Positions 1 to 5,250 of a stretch of 5,580 nucleotides of DNA are shown piece by piece. Source of the stretch: an uncultured Treponema sp. (GTDB lineage: Bacteria; Spirochaetota; Spirochaetia; Treponematales; Treponemataceae); assembly GCA_947176045.1 (NCBI GenBank), contig CAMWPF010000116.1, forward strand, positions 1 to 5,580, written 5' to 3'. The notes below the pieces were generated by a model. The model made no database searches. It saw nothing but the letters and a program-made list of their open reading frames with translations, and was not told the DNA's origin. The translations under genes were made by a program, and so were the position numbers. Numbering within the stretch: position 1 is the stretch's first letter; each line of letters starts with the position of its first letter.

Positions 1-3
1 GTG

Positions 4-9
4 TATAAT
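4..9 (+). promoter_or_regulatory. Candidate -10 element of a leaderless promoter for the NFACT gene
   Basis: A perfect TATAAT hexamer ends 8 bases before the ATG at 18. Normal spacing would put the transcription start near base 16, leaving a leader of about 2 nt. The bases between the hexamer and the ATG contain no Shine-Dalgarno sequence. The -35 region lies outside the window, so the promoter cannot be fully judged and a chance match remains possible. Confidence 0.4.
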
Positions 10-17
10 CGTGCAAT

Positions 18-1451
18 ATGTCGCTCAACTGCAACGAAATCAACGTGATCCTTTCGGAACTGAAGCTGGACGGAAATTTCATCCAGGACGTCATCCAGCC
101 CGGCTACGATATGCTTGCGCTCTGCGTCTATGCGGGCGGCGCGGCGCGCACGGTTTTGATCTGCACGGCGCAGAATGTCTGCCGCCTGCACGAGACGCGG
201 CGGAAGGTTGTCCGCAACGACAAGCCGCTGCGCTTCATGGAATTCCTGCGCTCGAACATCCGCGGCTCCTGGATTGACTCCTGCCGCCAGATTGGACTGC
301 AGCGGATTGTCGAACTGCGCCTGAGCCACGGCGGCAGGAGCTTCGTCATGTACATACGGCTGTGGAGCAACGCCGCGAACGTCGTCGTCTGCACGCCGGA
401 CAATGTGATTTTGGATTCGATGTACCGCCGCCCGGCGCGGAACGAAGTCACAGGCGCCCGTTTTTCGCTGCCGGAGCCGGACGGCGCGCCGCTTCGGGAA
501 TGGCCGGTCCGCGACTTTGCGGACGTTCAGGCGGAATATGCCGCCGCGCACCCGGACGCCGCGCCGCTGACGTTCAATGAGAAGGTCGACCGCTGGTACG
601 GGGAGCGCGCCGCGGCGCTTTCGCGGGAGGCGCTCCTGAAGCAGGCGGAAAAATGGTACGCCGCCTCCAAGAACCGCCAGACGGCGGCGCTTGAGCGGCT
701 GGAGGCGAAGCGCCGGGACTTTGCTTCCGCCGGGCGCTACCGCCGGTACGGCGATTTGATTCTGACGTACCCCCGGCTTCTCGACGGAACGTCCCGCTTC
801 ATCGAATGCGAGGATTATGAGGGCGGCGGCGTTGTCCGCATCGCCGTCGATCCTGCGAAGTCGGCGCAGGAGAACGCCGCGGACTATTACGGACGGTACA
901 AGAAGGCGCGGTCCGGCGCGGATGACCTTCAGAACGACATTGAGCGCGCGCGGCGGCAGCTTGCGCAGCTGGAATCCCGCTACCAGGAAATTCTGGACGA
1001 ACGGAATCCTGTCCGCATCGAGCAGCTGCTGCGCCGCAATTCCACGCCGAAGCAGCTCCAGAAGAAGGGGCATCCGGGCTTGGACTTCACCGTGAACGGC
1101 TGGTACATTCTGGTGGGGCGGGATGCGGACGAAAACGACGAGCTGCTGCGCCGCCATGTGCGCGGCAGCGACTGGTGGCTCCACGTCAGGGACGTTCCGG
1201 GCGGCTACGTCTTCATCAAGAACCGGCCGGGAAAGACCGTTCCCTTGGACATCCTGCTGGACGCCGCGAACCTCGCCGTCCATTATTCCAAGGCGCGGAA
1301 CGCCGGAAAGGTTGACTTGTACTACACGCAGGTCAAGCACCTGCGGCGGGCGAAGAACGGGCCGAAGGGGCTTGTCCTGCCGACGAACGAAAAGAACATC
1401 TGCATCGAGCCTGACAAGCGCCGTCTGGCGCGCCTTGAGTCGGGCGGCTGA
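18..1451 (+). CDS. NFACT (RqcH/Tae2/FbpA) family protein, short form
   Basis: This 477-residue protein belongs to the NFACT family, whose bacterial member RqcH binds obstructed 50S subunits carrying peptidyl-tRNA and adds C-terminal alanine tails. NFACT-N spans about residues 1-155, with the family-typical start (D/N..., 'IQDVIQP') and the LWSNAANVVV strand. Coiled-coil segments lie around 195-240 and 287-335. NFACT-R (DUF814) occupies about 350-460, with VGRDADEND, DWWLHVRDVPGG and the LA-VHYSKARN helix. The ATG at 18 is the first start after an in-frame stop at 6-8 and matches the family N-terminus. Two features are odd. The usual length is near 570 residues, and the helix-hairpin-helix block expected between NFACT-N and the first coiled coil seems missing. 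The conserved Asp-Arg pair near residue 97, needed for tailing in RqcH, reads Gln95-Arg96. Family assignment is firm; tailing activity is uncertain. Confidence 0.9.
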   Translation: MSLNCNEINVILSELKLDGNFIQDVIQPGYDMLALCVYAGGAARTVLICTAQNVCRLHETRRKVVRNDKPLRFMEFLRSNIRGSWIDSCRQIGLQRIVELRLSHGGRSFVMYIRLWSNAANVVVCTPDNVILDSMYRRPARNEVTGARFSLPEPDGAPLREWPVRDFADVQAEYAAAHPDAAPLTFNEKVDRWYGERAAALSREALLKQAEKWYAASKNRQTAALERLEAKRRDFASAGRYRRYGDLILTYPRLLDGTSRFIECEDYEGGGVVRIAVDPAKSAQENAADYYGRYKKARSGADDLQNDIERARRQLAQLESRYQEILDERNPVRIEQLLRRNSTPKQLQKKGHPGLDFTVNGWYILVGRDADENDELLRRHVRGSDWWLHVRDVPGGYVFIKNRPGKTVPLDILLDAANLAVHYSKARNAGKVDLYYTQVKHLRRAKNGPKGLVLPTNEKNICIEPDKRRLARLESGG

Positions 1452-1453
1452 GC

Positions 1454-1459
1454 GGGAGG
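1454..1459 (+). promoter_or_regulatory. Ribosome binding site selecting the GTG start at 1465
   Basis: GGGAGG lies 5 bases before GTG 1465, in the 13-nt gap after the NFACT stop codon. The in-frame ATG at 1477 would be 17 bases away and the GTG at 1459 overlaps the motif, so this site favours GTG 1465 as the start. Confidence 0.6.
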
Positions 1460-1464
1460 TGGTT

Positions 1465-2484
1465 GTGGAAACGAATATGAAAGGCGGACGGACGGACGCA
1501 AATTCCGCCGGAAGTGCGGCGCCCGCCGCCTGTCCGGACGGCGCGGCCGTGCTGCTTCCGGTGTATGAGGGCGGCGTCCCGCTCGGAAGGTATTCTGCGG
1601 CGCGCGCGGTGTTCACGCTTCCGTTCCGAAAGGCGACGCTTCCGGCGGCAGCGTCGTTCGTGAAGACGGTCTTTTTGAATTTCCTCGTGCTCCAGCAGAA
1701 GCGGCGGTTCGGGCTGAGCGCAATTCCTGTGCTGTCGATCGACCATCCGCTCGACGGGAAGATTCCGTTCACGCCGTCCAAGGTTCGGATCTACATGGAC
1801 TTCGTGAGCTTCTTCCTGCGGATTCACGCGATGCTGCTCGCTCGGCTGGGTGGACGCCGCGCCGAGCCGCTGTGCGCTTCGTATCTTGCATTCCTCGGCT
1901 CGCTGTATGAGGACGGCGGCTCGATCTACAGCCGCTGCATGACGACGACCGACCGTCCGCATTACAAGCGCAGTCCGAAATTCCTGACAATCCATTTGTT
2001 CGATCCGCACCTGCTCTGCGCGCCGAGCCTCCACGTGGCGATTGCGGCGGGCAGCTTCGCGTTCGTGCGGAAGCTTTTTGCGGCGGACGATCTGCCGCTG
2101 TCCGCGGAGGAGAAGGCGGCGCTGCTGTCGGAAATTTATTCCGGCGCCGCCGCAATTACAGAAAGCGTCCTCTTCGTCAAGCAGCACAGCATCAACTGCG
2201 TGGCGGGCGCGTTCTATATGCTGACGGCGGCGCATGAGCCGGGATTTTTTACGGCGGCGGACGCGGCCGCGTTCACGGACGCGCTGTTCTCCCGCGGGGA
2301 CGGCCTTGCAGAGCCGGACAAGTCAGCGCTGCGCGCCTCCATGCTTGATTCGTACGGCAGGCTGTGCGCGGCGTTCGAGGCGTCGCCGGAAGCGGGCTGG
2401 CGGGCGCCGTTCTTCCAGTGGTTCAAGGAGTATGCGGCGGAAACCGGACAGCTGGAAATTGCGGCGGAGCTGGCAGATTTTTGA
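1465..2484 (+). CDS. Protein of unknown function with degenerate PAP2-like motifs
   Basis: I do not recognise this 339-residue protein as a named gene. Three spaced motifs resemble the PAP2 acid phosphatase/haloperoxidase superfamily signature K-x6-RP, PSGH, SR-x5-H-x3-D. Motif 1 is R157-x6-R164-P165, motif 2 is P187-S188-L189-H190, and motif 3 is S234-V235-x5-H241-x3-C245. Both superfamily histidines are therefore present, while the motif-3 Arg is Val and the Asp is Cys. There is no signal peptide and no clear set of membrane helices; the most hydrophobic stretch is about 108-128. This differs from typical membrane PAP2 lipid phosphatases and suggests a soluble or peripheral protein. The Ala/Gly-rich first 28 residues look disordered. 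GTG 1465 is chosen for its ribosome site; ATG 1477 is the alternative. It probably shares a transcript with the NFACT gene 13 nt upstream. The coding assignment is strong and the superfamily link is tentative. Confidence 0.75.
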   Translation: METNMKGGRTDANSAGSAAPAACPDGAAVLLPVYEGGVPLGRYSAARAVFTLPFRKATLPAAASFVKTVFLNFLVLQQKRRFGLSAIPVLSIDHPLDGKIPFTPSKVRIYMDFVSFFLRIHAMLLARLGGRRAEPLCASYLAFLGSLYEDGGSIYSRCMTTTDRPHYKRSPKFLTIHLFDPHLLCAPSLHVAIAAGSFAFVRKLFAADDLPLSAEEKAALLSEIYSGAAAITESVLFVKQHSINCVAGAFYMLTAAHEPGFFTAADAAAFTDALFSRGDGLAEPDKSALRASMLDSYGRLCAAFEASPEAGWRAPFFQWFKEYAAETGQLEIAAELADF

Positions 2485-2514
2485 TTCGTTCGGGGATATG
2501 CAGTCTTCCCATTT

Positions 2515-2520
2515 TATGAT
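2515..2520 (+). promoter_or_regulatory. Possible -10 element for the ABC importer operon
   Basis: The 87-bp gap before the binding-protein gene is clearly more AT-rich than the flanking genes and contains TATGAT (5 of 6 to consensus). No convincing TTGACA-like element sits 16-18 bp upstream, so this is only the best candidate in a region where a promoter is expected. Confidence 0.22.
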
Positions 2521-2560
2521 AAATTCTTTTTATTGATTTTTCATGGGTTTTGATTGTTCA

Positions 2561-2567
2561 AAGGAGG
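2561..2567 (+). promoter_or_regulatory. Strong Shine-Dalgarno sequence of the binding-protein gene
   Basis: AAGGAGG ends 4 bases before ATG 2572. It is the strongest ribosome site in the window, as expected for a binding protein made in excess over its transporter. It rules out the in-frame TTG at 2554, which lies upstream of it. Confidence 0.75.
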
Positions 2568-2571
2568 CTGT

Positions 2572-3363
2572 ATGAAAAGGCTTATGGGTGCCGCGCTCGT
2601 TGTCGCCGCGGTTATGGCTGCGTCCTGTTCCAAAACGGGCGATGTCGCAATTTCATCTGCGGCGGATCTTGCCGGCAGGAAGGTCGGCTGCCAGGCGGGA
2701 ACGACCGGCGAGACGTGGATTCAGGAGAATGTCGCCGATGTGAAGCTCAAGTCGTTCAAGACGGGAATCGATGCTGCGCTGAGCCTGAAGAACGGCGCGA
2801 TTGACGCGATTGTCCTGGACGAGCTTCCGGCACGGGAGATTGTCCGCCGGAACCCGGAGCTTGCGATTGTTGACGACGAATTTGCCGTCGAGGAATACGC
2901 CATTGCGGTGCGCAAGGGCAACGAGGAGCTGCTCGCCTCCATCAACGAGACGATTGCCGCCATCAAGTCGGACGGAACGTACGAGGCGCTTGTCGGCGCA
3001 TTCATGCCGGTGGACGGAAAGATCGTCCTTCCGGAAGTGGAAATTCTTGATTCCCGGGACATCGTCAAGATGGGAACCAACGCGTCGTTCCCGCCGTTTG
3101 AATACATTTATGGAAGCGAGGTCGTCGGATTTGACGTCTCCATGAGCGCCCTGATTGCGAAGAATGCGGGCAGGAAGCTGCAGGTTGTGGACATGGCGTT
3201 CGACGGCCTTGTCGCGGCGCTGCAGGCGGGAGCCGTTGATTTTGTCGCCGCCGGAATGAGCGACACGGAGGAGCGCCGCCAGAACGTGGACTTCTCAGAG
3301 CCGTACTACCAGTCCAAGCAGGTCATCATCATCCGCGCTCCCGTCGAGGAAAGCGGCGAGTGA
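2572..3363 (+). CDS. Amino-acid ABC transporter binding lipoprotein with swapped lobes (circularly permuted family 3 SBP)
   Basis: This 263-residue protein is the predicted solute receptor of a polar amino-acid ABC importer. A lipoprotein signal covers residues 1-18, with lipidation expected at C19; the lipobox A16-A17-S18-C19 lacks the usual -3 Leu, as spirochaetes tolerate. In family 3 SBPs the order is lobe 1 (FPPFEY, VGFDV, AAGMS-T-ER, VDFS-PYY) and then lobe 2 (DLAGKKVG-Q-GTTGE, DA-V-D, YAIAVRKGN, DGTY). Here residues 30-145 are the lobe-2 block: DLAGRKVGCQAGTTGE at 32-47, D83 in AIVLDELPA, EYAIAVRKGN at 108-117, and DGTYEAL at 134-140. Residues 160-256 are the lobe-1 block: MGTNASFPPFEY at 167-178, VGFDVS at 185-190, AAGMSDTEER at 226-235, and VDFSEPYYQSKQVII at 239-253. 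Expected ligand contacts are T44/T45, D83, the lobe-1 aromatics and R235, all present. The linker around 146-160 joins the old C-terminus to the old N-terminus. Total length is near a normal SBP, so this is not a duplication. Substrate is unknown. Confidence 0.93.
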   Translation: MKRLMGAALVVAAVMAASCSKTGDVAISSAADLAGRKVGCQAGTTGETWIQENVADVKLKSFKTGIDAALSLKNGAIDAIVLDELPAREIVRRNPELAIVDDEFAVEEYAIAVRKGNEELLASINETIAAIKSDGTYEALVGAFMPVDGKIVLPEVEILDSRDIVKMGTNASFPPFEYIYGSEVVGFDVSMSALIAKNAGRKLQVVDMAFDGLVAALQAGAVDFVAAGMSDTEERRQNVDFSEPYYQSKQVIIIRAPVEESGE

Positions 3364-3380
3364 GCGTTCTGATGCGGAGC

Positions 3381-3396
3381 GCAGGAACGTTCCTGC
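3381..3396. repeat. Perfect 16-bp palindrome between binding protein and permease
   Basis: GCAGGAACGTTCCTGC is self-complementary and is followed by TTTT at 3397-3400. As RNA it can fold into a 6-bp stem (GCAGGA/TCCTGC) with an ACGT loop. It sits 17 bases after the SBP stop and 40 bases before the permease start. Possible roles are a weak terminator or RNA-stability hairpin that keeps SBP mRNA above permease mRNA, or a dimeric protein-binding site. The short T run makes full termination unlikely. Confidence 0.5.
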
Positions 3397-3436
3397 TTTT
3401 GGAGCGTTTCCGCGTTCCGCCTGATTGAGGGCGGCT

Positions 3437-4108
3437 ATGTGGCACAGTTTCTACAATACGATGATTGCGCAGGGGCGGTGGATGCTGATTCCGCGGGGGC
3501 TCGGCACGACGCTCCTCATTGCGTTCTGCGCGGTGCTTGTCGGCTCCGTGCTGGGCTGCATATTCGCCTTGTGCAAGATTTCCAAGAACAGGATTCTGCG
3601 TTCCGCCGCGGACGTCTATACGACGGTCATCCGCGGCATTCCGATGGCGACGCAGCTTATGATCTTCTATTTCGTCATCTTCTCCCCGTTCGGCATGAGC
3701 AATGCGGTGGTTGTCGCCATCATTTCGTTCGGAATCAATTCCGGCGCCTACTGCACGGAAATTTTCCGCGCGGGCATTCAGGGCGTGGACAAGGGGCAGA
3801 TGGAGGCCGGGCGTTCGCTGGGGCTTTCGTGGCGGCAGACGATGGTGAAGATCATCCTGCCGCAGGCGGTGCGCACGGTCCTGCCGACGTATACGAGCGA
3901 ATTCATCACGCTCATCAAGGAGACGTCCGTGGCGAGCTTTATCGCCGTCGTGGACTTGCAGAAGGCGTGCGACAACATCCGCAACGCGACGTACAACGCG
4001 TGGATTCCGCTGCTTTCCTGCGCTGCGATCTACCTCTGCCTGACGCTGGGGCTGACGAAATTGTTTTCGGTTGTGGAACGGAGGCTGGCAAGAAGTGATC
4101 GCGGTTGA
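3437..4108 (+). CDS. Amino-acid ABC transporter permease (HisM/GlnP family)
   Basis: This 223-residue inner-membrane permease is of usual size for the His/Glu/Gln/Arg/opine family. GTTLLIAFCAVLVGSVLGCIFAL (about 22-45) is the first clear helix, followed by the typical RGIPMATQLMIFYFVIF segment (66-82). A hydrophobic helix follows (about 89-105), with NSGAYCTEIFRAGIQGVDKGQ after it. The cytoplasmic EAA loop is EAGRSLGLSWRQTMVKIILPQA at 123-144, which docks onto the ATPase. A last helix lies around 188-211. ATG 3437 is chosen because GAGG at 3427-3430 lies 6 bases upstream; the TTG at 3425 has no such site. Only one permease gene is present, so the channel is probably a homodimer. It lies 73 nt after the binding-protein gene, and its 3' end overlaps the ATPase gene by 14 nt. 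Confidence 0.95.
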   Translation: MWHSFYNTMIAQGRWMLIPRGLGTTLLIAFCAVLVGSVLGCIFALCKISKNRILRSAADVYTTVIRGIPMATQLMIFYFVIFSPFGMSNAVVVAIISFGINSGAYCTEIFRAGIQGVDKGQMEAGRSLGLSWRQTMVKIILPQAVRTVLPTYTSEFITLIKETSVASFIAVVDLQKACDNIRNATYNAWIPLLSCAAIYLCLTLGLTKLFSVVERRLARSDRG

Positions 4109-4817
4109 ACATCTGGTCAAAAAATTCGGGGATCTTGTCATCCTCAACGGCATTTCAGAAAAAATCGAAAAGGGCGAGAAGATTGTCATCATCGGACCGT
4201 CCGGCGCCGGAAAAAGCACGTTCCTGCGCTGCCTGAACCTTTTGGAACGGCCAGACAGCGGGCATATTTATTTTGAGGGAACGGACATCACCGGCCGCCG
4301 CACCGACATCGATAAAATCAGGCAGAAGATGGGCATGGTCTTCCAGCATTTCAACCTGTTTCCTCATCTGACTGTTCTGGAAAACATCACCCTTGCGCCG
4401 GTGGCGCTGCGGCTCCAGTCCCGCGAGGAGGCGGCGGAGAACGCGCTCAAGCTGCTTTCCCGCATCGGGCTTGCGGACAAGGCGGACGCGTATCCGGCGA
4501 AGGTTTCCGGCGGGCAGAAGCAGCGGATTGCAATCGTGCGCTCCCTCGCGATGAATCCCGACGTCATCCTGTTCGACGAGCCGACGTCCGCGCTGGATCC
4601 TGAAATGGTCGGCGAAGTCCTCTCGCTCATGAAGGAGCTTGCCGACGAAGGGATGACGATGGTCGCCGTCACCCATGAAATGGGATTCGCGCGGGAAGTT
4701 GCGACACGGATTCTGTTCATGGACGGCGGCGTCATCGCGGAATCGGGCAGTCCGGAACGGATTTTCCGCGCGCCGGAAAGCCCCCGCCTCCGGCAGTTTT
4801 TGAACGCGGTGCTTTGA
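4095..4817 (+). CDS. Amino-acid ABC transporter ATP-binding protein (GlnQ/HisP family)
   Basis: This 240-residue ATPase energises the importer and has a complete nucleotide-binding fold. The Walker A motif is GPSGAGKST at 34-42 and the Q-loop Gln is Q84 in MVFQHFNLFPHLTV. The ABC signature is VSGGQKQR at 137-144, the Walker B is VILFDEPTSALDPE with D161 and catalytic E162, and the switch His is H194 in VTHEM. Length matches the family. GTG 4095 is chosen: it gives the typical start (IAVEHLVKKFGDL) and has GGAGG at 4080-4084, 10 bases upstream. The in-frame TTG at 4071 would add eight residues with no family counterpart. The gene starts inside the permease gene (4095-4108), so translation of the two is probably coupled. 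The signature region reads IVRSLAM where IARALAM is common, a minor variation. Confidence 0.96.
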   Translation: MIAVEHLVKKFGDLVILNGISEKIEKGEKIVIIGPSGAGKSTFLRCLNLLERPDSGHIYFEGTDITGRRTDIDKIRQKMGMVFQHFNLFPHLTVLENITLAPVALRLQSREEAAENALKLLSRIGLADKADAYPAKVSGGQKQRIAIVRSLAMNPDVILFDEPTSALDPEMVGEVLSLMKELADEGMTMVAVTHEMGFAREVATRILFMDGGVIAESGSPERIFRAPESPRLRQFLNAVL

Positions 4818-4818
4818 A

Positions 4819-4834
4819 GCCGCCTGCGGGCGGC
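4819..4834 (+). terminator. GC-rich hairpin after the importer operon, possible terminator
   Basis: GCCGCC (4819-4824), a TGCG loop and GGCGGC (4829-4834) form a 6-bp all-GC stem starting directly after the ATPase stop codon. No T run follows, so it is not a canonical intrinsic terminator. It may act as an RNA 3'-end stabiliser or the resemblance may be chance. Confidence 0.25.
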
Positions 4835-4923
4835 GGCCTGCCTCGGCGCACAGCGCGTCGTCGGCGCAGTTTTCGACTGAAAAGGCACAGCCTGCTCACA
4901 AAAAAACGGTGCAAAATCACCTG

Positions 4924-4943
4924 TTGTCCACAAGTTATCCACA
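4924..4943 (+). promoter_or_regulatory. DnaA box pair 1
   Basis: TTGTCCACA (4924-4932) and TTATCCACA (4935-4943) are separated by AG, so their starts are 11 bp apart in the same orientation. The second box is a perfect match to the consensus TTATNCACA; the first differs at one position. Confidence 0.7.
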
Positions 4944-4948
4944 ATTTG
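4929..4948 (+). repeat. 20-bp exact direct repeat, copy 1 (contains a DnaA box)
   Basis: CACAAGTTATCCACAATTTG occurs here and, identically, at 5152-5171, 223 bp downstream. Identity stops on both sides of the 20 bases. The conserved flanks beyond the 9-bp DnaA box (CACAAG before, ATTTG after) suggest selection or duplication of a larger binding unit. Confidence 0.9.
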
Positions 4949-4958
4949 CATGGAGGCA

Positions 4959-4984
4959 GAACAGTCCGTCCGTCCGGACAGTTC
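4959..4984. repeat. Imperfect inverted repeat with TCCG iterations
   Basis: GAACAGTCCG (4959-4968) and CGGACAGTTC (4975-4984) are complementary over 10 positions except one central A/A mismatch, with a 6-base loop. Three tandem TCCG units (4965-4976) run through it. No T run follows, so it does not look like a terminator. It lies just right of DnaA box pair 1; its role is unknown. Confidence 0.4.
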
Positions 4985-5026
4985 CGCGCCCTTTGCTCCT
5001 CCAATCTGCAAAATGCCGACCGTTTT

Positions 5027-5063
5027 TATTTTTAATTTATTGTATTGCAACAAATTAAAAATA
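5027..5063. repeat. Long A/T-rich inverted repeat between the DnaA box pairs
   Basis: TATTTTTAATTT (5027-5038) and AAATTAAAAATA (5052-5063) are perfectly complementary over 12 bp. After one mismatch, TTG/CAA (5040-5042 with 5048-5050) continues the stem around a 5-base TATTG loop. It is the most A/T-dense part of the region and lies midway between the DnaA box pairs, a plausible easily melted segment. A bidirectional RNA hairpin is also possible. Confidence 0.6.
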
Positions 5064-5134
5064 GGGTGCCGGGCTATTTCAAGAAATCTCTGCGTGGAAT
5101 TTGAAAATAAATGCAAAAAAATCTGAAAAACCTC

Positions 5135-5140
5135 TTGACA
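5135..5140 (+). promoter_or_regulatory. Consensus -35 hexamer abutting DnaA box pair 2
   Basis: TTGACA is a perfect -35 hexamer. The best -10 at permitted spacing is TATCCA (5159-5164, spacer 18), which matches only 3 of 6 and lies inside a DnaA box. If this is a promoter, bound DnaA would cover its spacer and -10 and block it. Confidence 0.25.
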
Positions 5141-5146
5141 CGATTT

Positions 5147-5166
5147 TTATTCACAAGTTATCCACA
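5147..5166 (+). promoter_or_regulatory. DnaA box pair 2
   Basis: TTATTCACA (5147-5155) and TTATCCACA (5158-5166) both match the consensus TTATNCACA exactly. They have the same AG spacer, 11-bp phasing and orientation as pair 1. Confidence 0.75.
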
Positions 5167-5171
5167 ATTTG
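5152..5171 (+). repeat. 20-bp exact direct repeat, copy 2 (contains a DnaA box)
   Basis: Identical to 4929-4948. The two copies flank the A/T-rich inverted repeat. Confidence 0.9.
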
Positions 5172-5241
5172 TTCCGCGGATGCAGTCTTTGTAAAGAGTT
5201 TGCAATTTCAGTTCAATATGGTGTATTTTTTCCTTGTTTTT

Positions 5242-5250
5242 TGCTAAAAT
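5242..5250 (+). promoter_or_regulatory. Extended -10 promoter element for the exported-protein gene
   Basis: TGCTAAAAT matches the extended -10 pattern TGnTATAAT with one difference in the hexamer (TAAAAT). Transcription would start near 5257, leaving a leader of about 32 bases before GTG 5289. No good -35 is seen at 16-18 bp, which extended -10 promoters can do without. Confidence 0.4.

Noticed and set aside
1333..2235. 300-codon open frame on the - strand opposite the PAP2-like gene
   Set aside because: It is Arg/His/Gln-rich with no recognisable motif and lies antisense to a gene with a ribosome site and coherent protein. It is typical of shadow frames in GC-rich DNA.
2572..3363. Binding protein as a truncated or frameshifted normal SBP, or a tandem pair fused together
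   Set aside because: The frame is uninterrupted, has its own signal and ribosome site, and contains each lobe exactly once at near-normal total length. Lobe swapping explains this better.
3381..3396. The palindrome as a LexA/SOS box
   Set aside because: It contains GAAC and GTTC directly abutting, without the 4-base spacer of the GAACnnnnGTTC box, and its place inside an importer operon does not fit.
3329..4219. 296-codon open frame on the - strand opposite the permease
   Set aside because: It covers a clearly identified permease and the start of the ATPase, and its translation is low-complexity and Arg-rich.
4814..5035. 73-codon + strand frame starting at the ATPase stop
   Set aside because: It crosses DnaA box pair 1 and inverted repeats, lacks a ribosome site, and its composition (Arg-rich, then mixed) does not look like a protein.
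4364..5116. 250-codon open frame on the - strand opposite the ATPase and entering the AT-rich region
   Set aside because: Most of it is antisense to the conserved ATPase; the intergenic part has no ribosome site and no recognisable domain.
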